From NCBI GenBank assembly GCA_003490025.1, contig DNJC01000133.1, positions 1-25,157 on the forward strand: 25,157 nt of DNA, read 5' to 3'. Source of the DNA: Geobacter sp. (lineage in GTDB: Bacteria; Desulfobacterota; Desulfuromonadia; Geobacterales; Geobacteraceae). The notes below the pieces were generated by a model. That model was not told the DNA's origin. It made no database searches and saw nothing but the letters and a program-made list of their open reading frames with translations. Shown here piece after piece: positions 18,183-24,734 of the stretch. Position 1 is the first letter of the stretch, and each line of letters starts with the position of its first letter. A program made the translations under genes and the position numbers.

Positions 18183-18261
18183 GACTTCCTCCTCTTTCAT
18201 GTGTTCTGTCCGACAGCCCTTGGGACCTGTCTGCTGTTTGGCCTGATCGCCGTTTTTCGCC

Positions 18262-20022
18262 CTAAAAAATGTATTTCCCTGCTTCCCTTGCCGCGCCTGC
18301 CAGAAGCTGCTTGGCGCCCAGCAGACCCTCGCCCGGATAGGCGCCGACACGCACGATCCCCTTCTGCATGGCAAGGAGCCGGTTGCCCTCCTGGGTGTAC
18401 GCGCAGAAGCGCAAGCCGGCCGCCTGGAACTGGGCGCCCCTCTCGAAAGCGGCGACCTTGACTACCGCGATCAACAGCTCCCTTTTCTTTTCGCTCGCCG
18501 AGGCGAACACCTTCCTCGCCCTGACGACCACGCTTTCCAGGGCGAAGATCGCGATGACCATGTCCGCCAGCGCCATCATCACTTCCTGGGATTCCTTGGA
18601 CTGTTCGGCCTCCGCGAACATCGACAGGAAAAGCTTCTTCTGGTCGGCGATCAGCGCCAGCTCCCGGTCGAACGGTTCCCGGAAGTTCGCCGTTTCGGTC
18701 CCCTCCGCCAGCTCGGCCTGCGCCTCGGCGATCCCGCTCCGGAAATCGAGGATCCCCCCCTCGGCTTTGCGCAGGAGCATGGTGGGGATCAGGATCCGGT
18801 TGATCTCGTTGGTCCCCTCGAAGATGCGCTGGATGCGCGAGTCGCGGTAGTAGCGCTCCACCGCGTACTCCGCGATGTAGCCGTAGCCGCCGTGGATCTG
18901 CACCGCCTCGTCCACCACGAAGTCGAGCTGCTCGCTGCAGAACACCTTGGCGATGGCGCACTCAGCCGCGTACTCCTCGATCGCCTTCTGGTAGCGCTCG
19001 TAGTAGTCCGCCCCGCCGTGATCCAGGGTCGCCAGCCGCTGGTCCAAAAGCCCCGCCACCCGGTACACCACCGACTCGGAGGCGAAGATAGCCGCCGTCA
19101 TGTCGGCGAGCTTCTCCTTGATGGCGCCGAATTCGCCGATCGCCTTGCCGAACTGCTTCCGTTCGCCGGCGTAGGAGGCCGACTCCCCGAAGGCACCCTT
19201 CGCCATCCCCAGCGTCTGGGTCGCCACCTTCAGGCGCCCCACGTTCAGCACGTTGAAGGCGATCTTGTGCCCCTTCCCCGCCTCGCCCAGGAGGTTCTCA
19301 ACAGGCACCTTGACGTCCTGGAGCACGAGCTGCGTGGTCGAGGAGCCTTTGAGCCCCATCTTCTTTTCCTCGGCGCCGACGGAGAAACCCTCGAAATCCT
19401 TCTCCACCAGGAAGGCGCTGAACTGCTTGCCGTCGATCTTGGCGAAGACGGTGAAGAGATGGGCGAAGGAGGAGTTGGTGATGAACTGCTTGGTGCCGTT
19501 AAGTACGTAGTGGGAGCCGTCAGCGCTGAGGACCGCCGTGGTGCGCGAGCTCAGGGGGTCGCTGCCGCAGTCCGGCTCGGTCAGGGCGTAGGCGCCGATC
19601 CACTCGCCCGAGGCGAGTTTGCCGAGATAGCGCTCCTTCTGGTCCGCGCTCCCGTAGTAGACCAGGGGGAGGATGCCGATGCCGGTGTGGCCGCCGAAGG
19701 CCATGACGAAGGAAGCCACCGGGGCGACCTTCTCGATCATGAGCATGTTGGTGGTCTTCTCCAGTTCCAGGCCGCCGTACTCCTCGGGGACCTCGGTGAG
19801 GAAGAGTCCCAGGTCCGCGCACTGCTTCATCTTTTCCACGATGAACCCGAAATCCTTGTCCTCGATCCGGTCGATGTTCGGCCAGATCTCGTTCTTCATG
19901 AACTCTTCCGTCGTCTCGGCTATCTGCTTTTGTTCCGTCGTGAACTGTTCCGGAACGAAGATCGCGGTCCCGACCGCGTCGGCGAGGAGAAACTCTCCTC
20001 CTTTTGCCAGGTTACTGCCCAT
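18262..20022 (-). CDS. Acyl-CoA dehydrogenase with C-terminal extension (VLCAD/ACAD9-like layout)
   Basis: This encodes 586 residues, about 200 longer than short-chain enzymes. It oxidises acyl-CoA to trans-2-enoyl-CoA with FAD and hands electrons to Etf. Landmarks are YALTEPDCGSD at 145-155, LNGTKQFITNSSFAHLFTVFAK, RKQFGKAIGEFGAIKEKLADM at 288-308, QIHGGYGYIAEYAVERYYRD at 375-394, and IFEGTNEINR with Glu402 at the position of the catalytic base of medium-chain enzymes. Residues from about 420 form an extra helical domain, as in very-long-chain enzymes and some bacterial FadE proteins. The start ATG at 20022 follows AAGGAG at 7 nt; the frame upstream of it has no similarity. Chain length preference cannot be read from sequence. 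Confidence 0.94.
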   Translation of the reverse strand: MGSNLAKGGEFLLADAVGTAIFVPEQFTTEQKQIAETTEEFMKNEIWPNIDRIEDKDFGFIVEKMKQCADLGLFLTEVPEEYGGLELEKTTNMLMIEKVAPVASFVMAFGGHTGIGILPLVYYGSADQKERYLGKLASGEWIGAYALTEPDCGSDPLSSRTTAVLSADGSHYVLNGTKQFITNSSFAHLFTVFAKIDGKQFSAFLVEKDFEGFSVGAEEKKMGLKGSSTTQLVLQDVKVPVENLLGEAGKGHKIAFNVLNVGRLKVATQTLGMAKGAFGESASYAGERKQFGKAIGEFGAIKEKLADMTAAIFASESVVYRVAGLLDQRLATLDHGGADYYERYQKAIEEYAAECAIAKVFCSEQLDFVVDEAVQIHGGYGYIAEYAVERYYRDSRIQRIFEGTNEINRILIPTMLLRKAEGGILDFRSGIAEAQAELAEGTETANFREPFDRELALIADQKKLFLSMFAEAEQSKESQEVMMALADMVIAIFALESVVVRARKVFASASEKKRELLIAVVKVAAFERGAQFQAAGLRFCAYTQEGNRLLAMQKGIVRVGAYPGEGLLGAKQLLAGAAREAGKYIF

Positions 20023-20053
20023 GATGTGTCTCCTTGTCATCAGACCCGTTTGT

Positions 20054-20082
20054 ATTTTTCCGACTGGCAGCTCAAGGCTCAA
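20054..20082 (-). promoter_or_regulatory. Weak candidate promoter for the acyl-CoA dehydrogenase gene
   Basis: On the minus strand TTGAGC (20082-20077) is followed after 17 bp by AAAAAT (20059-20054). Each hexamer matches the sigma70 consensus at 4 of 6 positions. The spacing and location 32 bp upstream of the start codon fit, but the match is weak. Confidence 0.28.
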
Positions 20083-20234
20083 AACACGACGTTCTAGCGT
20101 AAAAAACCTTGTACTTTGAGTCATTGCACCGCATCGAGGCCCTCTTTCGCACTACCCACAAATACCGTTCTACTACCTTCGAAAGGCCAAAAAAAATGGG
20201 CATTTCCGTCTTCACCCATCCCCACCCCGTCCCT

Positions 20235-20442
20235 CACTGCCATTAAGTTAAGGAACTTGAGCCCACTTCTCTCTCGACAAAGCGGTCCCCGCCCCCGGAG
20301 GGGGAGGGTAGGGGCGAATAATCATTCGCCCCTACTCCGGTTCTTCGCTGAAGCCGCTAGTCTTCCCCCCTCCCGACCTCCCCCCGCTGGGGGGAGGAGT
20401 AAGTGGTTACTAGTGGGTAAAGCTCTTAACTTAACGGCAGTG
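20235..20442. mobile_element. MITE-like element with 18-bp terminal inverted repeats
   Basis: The left end CACTGCCATTAAGTTAAG (20235-20252) and the right end CTTAACTTAACGGCAGTG (20425-20442) are inverted copies with one mismatch. The element is 208 bp and has no coding capacity. It is bounded by an 11-bp direct repeat, ACCCCGTCCCT (20224-20234) and ACCCCGGCCCT (20443-20453), one mismatch. The uninterrupted sequence at 11424-11434 reads ACCCCGGCCCT, as expected for an empty site. An 11-bp duplication would suit an IS4-type transposase acting in trans, but I cannot name the parent element. Confidence 0.8.
20308..20335. repeat. Perfect hairpin inside the MITE-like element
   Basis: A 12-bp stem GTAGGGGCGAAT / ATTCGCCCCTAC encloses a 4-nt loop AATC. 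Similar GGGCGAATAAT-type hairpins are dispersed in many genomes. Here it lies inside the 208-bp element, together with two further GC-rich palindromic patches (20285-20308 and 20366-20399), so the element appears to have captured or been hit by other repeats. Confidence 0.7.
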
Positions 20443-20482
20443 ACCCCGGCCCTCCCCTTGAAGGGGAGGGGGAGATTCCGAC

Positions 20483-20517
20483 AGCGGAAGATCATTCATT
20501 GGCGATGATCTTCCGCT
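20483..20517 (-). terminator. 13-bp stem hairpin at the 3' end of the thiolase-hydratase-dehydrogenase operon
   Basis: AGCGGAAGATCAT (20483-20495) and ATGATCTTCCGCT (20505-20517) are perfect inverted copies with a 9-nt loop. The hairpin begins 10 bp after the stop codon of the 3-hydroxyacyl-CoA dehydrogenase gene. There is no T run, so it may be a repeat-derived 3'-end stabiliser or a factor-dependent stop. Half of the stem (AGCGGAAGAT) also follows the repeat copy at 11464. Confidence 0.5.
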
Positions 20518-20527
20518 ATGCGGCGCC

Positions 20528-21394
20528 CTACTTCTCAGAGTAGTCGTAAAAGCCCCTGCCGGCCTTGCGCCCGACGTGGCCGGCCTTGACCATGTTCCTG
20601 AGCAGGGTCGGGGGTGCGAAACGGGCGTCCTTCGTGTAGCTGAAGAAGATGTCGCCCACGTAGTAGCCGATGTCGACCCCGGCGAAGTCCTGGAGCTCCA
20701 GGGGGCCCATCGGCATCCCGGCGCCGAGTTTCATGGCGGTATCGATATCCTCGGCGGATGCCACTCCGTCTTCCAGGAGGCGGATGGCGTCCATCATGTA
20801 GGGGACCAGGAGCCGGTTCAGCACGAAGCCGGGGGTGTCCTTGCAGGTGATGGGGCTCTTGCCGAACTTCCTCCCCATTTCGAGCGCCAGCTCGGTGGTC
20901 TCTTTCCTGGTCTGCAGGGCCGGGATCACCTCGACCAGCTTCATCATCGGTACCGGGTTGAAGAAGTGCATGCCGACGAAGTTTTCCGGGCACTTGACCA
21001 GCGAAGCCATCTCGGTGATGGAGAGCGACGAGGTGTTGCTGGCGATGATCACGTCGGCGCCGAGGACCGGTTCGAGCTGCTTGAAGAGTTCCTTCTTGAC
21101 CGCTACGTCCTCGAATACTGCCTCGATGATGTACTGGGCGGCGGAGAGCGTGCTGATGTCGGTGGAATAGCTGATACGGCCGAGGACCTCGCCCTTTTGC
21201 TCCTCGGTCAGGGTCCCCTTCTTGACGAAGCGGTCGAGGCTCGTGGTGATGGTCTTCTGCGCCCGCTGCAGCATCGCCTCGCTCAGGTCGAACACCCTTA
21301 CCTGGAAACCCGCCTGTGCTGCGACCTGGATGATCCCGGAACCCATGCTCCCCGCTCCGGCGACGCCTACTGTTTTGATATCTTCGAATTTCAT
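20528..21394 (-). CDS. hbd: 3-hydroxyacyl-CoA (3-hydroxybutyryl-CoA) dehydrogenase
   Basis: This encodes 288 residues, the usual length of single-function short-chain enzymes. It oxidises (S)-3-hydroxyacyl-CoA to 3-ketoacyl-CoA with NAD(P). The nucleotide-binding motif GAGSMGSGI is at 13-21. The catalytic part includes SNTSSLSITEMAS at 119-131, the catalytic His143 in GMHFFNPVPMMKLVEVI with Glu155, and TPGFVLNRLL at 187-196 with Asn193. The C-terminal dimer domain has GAGMPMGPLELQDFAGVDIG. The start ATG at 21394 has AAGGAG 6 nt upstream; the longer frame upstream lies in the hydratase gene. It follows the hydratase by 31 bp in one operon and a perfect hairpin follows it. Confidence 0.95.
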   Translation of the reverse strand: MKFEDIKTVGVAGAGSMGSGIIQVAAQAGFQVRVFDLSEAMLQRAQKTITTSLDRFVKKGTLTEEQKGEVLGRISYSTDISTLSAAQYIIEAVFEDVAVKKELFKQLEPVLGADVIIASNTSSLSITEMASLVKCPENFVGMHFFNPVPMMKLVEVIPALQTRKETTELALEMGRKFGKSPITCKDTPGFVLNRLLVPYMMDAIRLLEDGVASAEDIDTAMKLGAGMPMGPLELQDFAGVDIGYYVGDIFFSYTKDARFAPPTLLRNMVKAGHVGRKAGRGFYDYSEK

Positions 21395-21425
21395 GATCTT
21401 CTCCTTTTTTACCGACGGTGGTTGA

Positions 21426-22208
21426 TTAATGACTGGCGAAAACCGGTCTGCGCTTCTCGATGAAGGCCTGCAGCCCCTCCTTCGCGTCGTGGGTCCTGTT
21501 GTTCTCGGCGACGTGCTTCCGCTCGATGGCCAGGGCCTGCTCCAGATGGTGGTCGATCCCCTCGTGGACGGCCGCCTTGATGCTCCCCAGCGCCTTCCCG
21601 GCCCCGGAGGCAAGCTTCTTGGCGAACGTGGCGACCTCCTCGGTGAAGTTCTCCGGCTCGATGACCCGGTCCACGAGGCCGATGGCGAGCGCTTCCTGCG
21701 CCCCCATGGTCTTTCCCCAGAGGAGGATGTCGAGGGCCTTGGAGATCCCGACCAGACGGGGCAGGCGCTGCGTCCCTCCCGCGCCCGGCATGATGCCGAG
21801 CCCGGCTTCCGGCAGGCCGATGAGGGCCTTTCCCCCCACCATCAGGCGGTAGTCGCAGGCAAGGGCGAGTTCGCAGCCGCCGCCGAGCGCGTGGCCGTTG
21901 ATGGCCGCGATGACCACCTTCCGCATCCGGGTCAGGATGTTGTTCGCCCCCTGGAGGAGCTTCGAGAAGGTCTCGGCTTCGGCCTGGTCCTGCGCCGCCA
22001 TTTCCTTGATGTCGGCCCCGGCGATGAAGGCCTTCTCCTGGCCGCTGGTGATGACGACCACGTTCACCCCTTCCATCTGCTCGGCCTCGCTGAACGCGTT
22101 GAAGAGTTCCCGGCCGAACTCGCCGTTCAGGGGGTTCGTCGGAGGCCTGTTGAGGGTGATGGTCAGCACACGGTCTTCGTTTTTCATGGTGATGAACTGG
22201 TATTCCAT
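21426..22208 (-). CDS. Enoyl-CoA hydratase (crotonase family)
   Basis: This encodes 260 residues, standard for the family. It adds water to trans-2-enoyl-CoA. The oxyanion-hole segment KAFIAGADIKEM is at 59-70 and INGHALGGGCELALACDYRL at 103-122. Both catalytic glutamates of true hydratases are present: Glu113 in GGGCEL and Glu134 in GLPEAGLGIMPGAGGTQRLPR. This favours hydratase over other crotonase-fold activities. The start ATG at 22208 is preceded by AAAGGAGC. It sits between the thiolase gene (35 bp before) and the 3-hydroxyacyl-CoA dehydrogenase gene (31 bp after), in the order of a beta-oxidation operon. Confidence 0.94.
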   Translation of the reverse strand: MEYQFITMKNEDRVLTITLNRPPTNPLNGEFGRELFNAFSEAEQMEGVNVVVITSGQEKAFIAGADIKEMAAQDQAEAETFSKLLQGANNILTRMRKVVIAAINGHALGGGCELALACDYRLMVGGKALIGLPEAGLGIMPGAGGTQRLPRLVGISKALDILLWGKTMGAQEALAIGLVDRVIEPENFTEEVATFAKKLASGAGKALGSIKAAVHEGIDHHLEQALAIERKHVAENNRTHDAKEGLQAFIEKRRPVFASH

Positions 22209-22243
22209 GATCAGCTCCTTTTGCTCGCGTTATGGGTTTGTTC

Positions 22244-23434
22244 TCAGTTGACCTTGATGACGACGGAGGCGGCGGTATCGCCGGCTGCGCAGCCCGAGAA
22301 GAGGAGGTACCCTCCCCCTTTCTGGGCCAGTTCCTCGATCCCCTCCATCATCAGGCGTGCCCCGGTGGGACCCTGGGGATGGCCGTAGATGAGGGATGAG
22401 CCGTAGTTGTTCATGCTGTGGGTGTCGAGACCGAGCACCTTCGCCATGGCGATGTCGTTGGCGGCAAAGGGGTTGTGCGTCTTGACCGCGCCGAGGTCCG
22501 AAGCCTTGATCCCAGCCTGGTCGAGGGCCATCTGGGCCGAGGGGGCCACGGCGGCCGCCATGTGAGCCTTCTTGGCCCGGGCGTAGCCGAAGGAGACCAG
22601 CTGGATCTCGAGCTCGGGATTGGCGCTCAACTCCCGCGCCGACTCGCGCGTGGTCACGCAGATCCCCGCATTGCCGTCCGCCGGGAAGGTCTGGGCGCCG
22701 AAGGTGTGCGCCCCCTCGGGGAGCACCGGCCTGAGCCCCGCCAGCCCCTCGCGGGTGGAGGCGGTGACCCCTTCGTCGGCCTCGACGGTGATGGTTTTCT
22801 TCCGGGACACCTGGACCTCGACCGGGAACATGTAGCGCTTCTGGAACTCGCGGTCGTTGGCGAGTGCATCCTGGTACTGCTCGTAGCGGCGAAGGGTCAG
22901 GGCGTCGCACTCCTCGCGGGTGATGCCGAACTCCTTGCTCACGTTTTCGGCGGTCCGGATCATCGCTTCTCCCGCCCAAGGGTCCTTGTTCACGTTGTCC
23001 AGGAACCAGTCCTCGGCGACCGGCTTGCCGCCGGGGCCTGCGGGGTTGGGCCAGACTGCGTGGGGACCGTTGGAGCAACGGTCGGCGAGGAGGCACCAGC
23101 TGTTCCGGAACATCCCCGTCTCAACCCCCATGCCTGCCTGGTAGAGGGTGAAGGCCGAGGTGGAGCACGCCTGGGTGATGAGCACGCCGGGAACGTTTTC
23201 GGCGCCGATCATGGCCGCGGCCCACGGACCGGTATAGAACCACTGCTGCTGGTAGACGGTGCTGCCGACGAGCACGTAGTCGAGCATGGCCGGGTCCCAC
23301 CCTTTGGCTTCCATGAAGCGCTTGGTGGTGGCCGCCCCGAGGACTACTGCGTGCTCGTTGGCGAGGCTTCCCTGCCAGCGGACGAAAGGTGTGCTGTAAT
23401 AGCCTCTGTACGGTATGAATGCTTTTGTTAACAC
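22244..23434 (-). CDS. Thiolase family protein (acetyl-CoA acyltransferase), divergent active-site motifs
   Basis: This encodes 396 residues, the normal thiolase length. It is expected to cleave 3-ketoacyl-CoA with CoA as the last step of beta-oxidation. The nucleophile Cys90 is in TQACSTSAFTL, the activating His352 in IYGHPQGPTGAR, and the second Cys382 in SGCAAGDTAAS. The usual NEAF motif is replaced by HNPFAAND (320-327), and the usual CxGGG pattern by CAAGD. The enzyme therefore belongs to a divergent branch and might act on unusual ketoacyl-CoAs or be a lipid-transfer-like paralogue. The start is GTG at 23434, supported by GGAGGAG 5 nt upstream. A 27-bp dyad motif shared with the sucC operon lies about 96 bp upstream. 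Confidence 0.87.
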   Translation of the reverse strand: MLTKAFIPYRGYYSTPFVRWQGSLANEHAVVLGAATTKRFMEAKGWDPAMLDYVLVGSTVYQQQWFYTGPWAAAMIGAENVPGVLITQACSTSAFTLYQAGMGVETGMFRNSWCLLADRCSNGPHAVWPNPAGPGGKPVAEDWFLDNVNKDPWAGEAMIRTAENVSKEFGITREECDALTLRRYEQYQDALANDREFQKRYMFPVEVQVSRKKTITVEADEGVTASTREGLAGLRPVLPEGAHTFGAQTFPADGNAGICVTTRESARELSANPELEIQLVSFGYARAKKAHMAAAVAPSAQMALDQAGIKASDLGAVKTHNPFAANDIAMAKVLGLDTHSMNNYGSSLIYGHPQGPTGARLMMEGIEELAQKGGGYLLFSGCAAGDTAASVVIKVN

Positions 23435-23529
23435 GGGTTCTCCTCCTTGTTGTCGTCCTGCACCTCCCGCTTAGGGAGGGTGCGCGGGGTTTCGGCGTTG
23501 CGGTTCCGGTCGCCGGTTCGGCATGCAAT

Positions 23530-23556
23530 CCGGTACCTCAATACCTATTTATGGAT
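23530..23556 (-). promoter_or_regulatory. Candidate operator, copy 2 (GGTA-N6-TACC dyad motif)
   Basis: On the plus strand the core is GGTACCTCAATACC at 23532-23545, preceded by CC and followed by TATTTATGGAT. It matches copy 1 at 24 of 27 positions, differing only at motif positions 8, 10 and 17. It lies in the 151-bp gap between the small RHH gene and the thiolase gene. An AT-rich tract follows at 23555-23567, but no clear -35/-10 pair like that of sucC is visible. Confidence 0.6.
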
Positions 23557-23585
23557 AAAAAATTTTAGCTCCTGCTCCTTCTGCC

Positions 23586-23750
23586 TCAGACGCCCTTCAC
23601 CTGCGGCGTCACCTGCTGGATCGCCTCCCGCATGATCTCGGAAATGCTCTTCATGGTCTTTCGCTGCAACTGGCGGAGCCGTTCGCACTCCTCGTCGGTG
23701 ATCCTGACGGAGACCACGTTGTAGCGAGGCTTCTCTTTCATCGTGCCCAT
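23586..23750 (-). CDS. Small ribbon-helix-helix (CopG/Arc-type) DNA-binding protein
   Basis: This encodes 54 residues. After a short basic arm comes RYNVVSVRITDEECERLRQL, the strand-then-helix pattern of RHH proteins, followed by a second helix SISEIMREAIQQV. Alternating hydrophobic residues (V12, V13, V15, I17) would form the shared beta strand of the dimer. Three in-frame ATGs occur at 23756, 23753 and 23750; GGAGGG ends right before the first, so the third (spacing about 7 nt) is the likely start. It is 59 bp downstream of etfA2 and on the same strand. The position beside the dyad at 23530-23556 suggests it may regulate the thiolase operon and itself, but RHH proteins can also be antitoxins. 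No toxin-like partner gene is visible. Confidence 0.75.
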   Translation of the reverse strand: MGTMKEKPRYNVVSVRITDEECERLRQLQRKTMKSISEIMREAIQQVTPQVKGV

Positions 23751-23809
23751 CATCATCCCTCCCGCCCGGCTGTTCCAGCCGCCCCACCTCAGGCGAGCTC
23801 CCCTTCACT

Positions 23810-24724
23810 TCACACCAGCTTCGCCGTCAGAACCGGCACGAACTGCAGCACATCGGCGACCACCAGCACGTCGGCGACCTCACCGATCGGCGCGTCCTTG
23901 TCCTTGTTGATGGCGATGACGAAGTCCGACTTCTTCATCCCGGCCAGGTGCTGGATGGCGCCGCTGATGCCGCAGGCGACGTAGAGCTTGGGGGAGACGG
24001 ACTGGCCGGTGGTCCCGACCTGGTGGCTGTGCTCCACCCAGCCGGCATCCACCACCGGGCGGCTCGCCCCGAGTTCCCCGCCGAGCGCCTTCGCCAGGGC
24101 GGCTATCACCGGCACGTTCTCTTTCTTCCCGACCCCGCGGCCGGCGCTGACGATGACGTCGGCCTTGGTCAGGTCCACGCCCTTCTCTTCCGCCGGCTCG
24201 TAGCCGACGAACTCCAGGGGGGAAGCTTCCCCGGCCAGATCGATCTGCTCTATCTGCGGGGTCCCCGCCGCTTCCCCGGCAGGGGTAAAGGCCCCGGCCT
24301 GCAGGGTGAGGACGGCCCGCCCGGTCCGGGGAACCACGCTGCGGCGCAGCTTGGCGTTGCAGATCCCGACCTCGAAGCCGCCGTCGGCGATGCCGACGAT
24401 CTCGGAGATCTGGCCGATCCTCAACGCTGCCGCCACCCGCGGGGCCAGGTCCCAGCCATAGGACGAGTGGAGAAAGACGATGTAGTCGGCCCTCTCGCGC
24501 TGCGCCGCTTCCAGCACGATTCTTTTGTGCAGGTCCGGGTTGTACTCGCCGTACCTGGCGGCGCCGGCCAGGTAGAGCTTGCCGGTCACCCGGGGAGCCG
24601 CGGACGGGTCTCCGATCAGCACCATCGCTGTCTCGGCTCCCAGCCTGTCGGCGAAGGCCACCAGTTCGTAGCTCGCGGGAAGAAGTGCCCTTTCCCGGTA
24701 TTCACATACAAGCAGTGCTTTCAT
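23810..24724 (-). CDS. etfA: Electron transfer flavoprotein alpha subunit (canonical, second copy)
   Basis: This encodes 304 residues with no ferredoxin domain. It begins MKALLVCEYRERALLPASYEL. The FAD domain carries SAGRGVGKKEN, GASRPVVDAGWVEHSHQVGTTGQ, ACGISGAIQHLAGM and AINKDKDAPIGEVADV. It accepts electrons from acyl-CoA dehydrogenases together with the EtfB encoded just before it. The start ATG at 24724 is 10 bp after the etfB2 stop, and its site GGAGGAG lies in that gap. The product is clearly different from the ferredoxin-fused EtfA at 6943-8286, so the locus encodes two Etf systems. This one, next to thiolase and hydratase genes, is the likelier direct acceptor for beta-oxidation. Confidence 0.94.
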   Translation of the reverse strand: MKALLVCEYRERALLPASYELVAFADRLGAETAMVLIGDPSAAPRVTGKLYLAGAARYGEYNPDLHKRIVLEAAQRERADYIVFLHSSYGWDLAPRVAAALRIGQISEIVGIADGGFEVGICNAKLRRSVVPRTGRAVLTLQAGAFTPAGEAAGTPQIEQIDLAGEASPLEFVGYEPAEEKGVDLTKADVIVSAGRGVGKKENVPVIAALAKALGGELGASRPVVDAGWVEHSHQVGTTGQSVSPKLYVACGISGAIQHLAGMKKSDFVIAINKDKDAPIGEVADVLVVADVLQFVPVLTAKLV

Positions 24725-24734
24725 GTCTCTCCTC

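Larger units (their letters stand above)
20211..20477. repeat. GC-rich palindromic repeat, copy interrupted by a MITE-like element
   Basis: Bases 20211-20229 (TTCACCCATCCCCACCCCG) match 11411-11429, and 20443-20477 (ACCCCGGCCCTCCCCTTG and onward to GAGATT) match 11424-11458. The two halves are separated by a 208-bp insertion, and the bases ACCCCG[T/G]CCCT appear on both sides of it. This accounts for much of the 505-bp spacer between the 3-hydroxyacyl-CoA dehydrogenase and acyl-CoA dehydrogenase genes. I see no gene in that spacer. Confidence 0.75.

Noticed and set aside
16917..18461. Plus-strand open frame of 514 codons opposite the porin gene
   Set aside because: The minus-strand porin has a signal peptide, a strong ribosome site and a C-terminal Phe, so this opposite frame is a composition artefact.
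20101..20234. Possible further copy of the GGTA-N6-TACC operator upstream of the acyl-CoA dehydrogenase gene
   Set aside because: No GGTA-N6-TACC or ATTTATGGAT match is present there, so that gene does not appear to share the motif.
23545..23808. Minus-strand frame of 87 codons overlapping the small RHH gene
   Set aside because: It has no recognisable pattern and is highly charged. The overlapping 54-codon frame has both a ribosome site and an RHH pattern.
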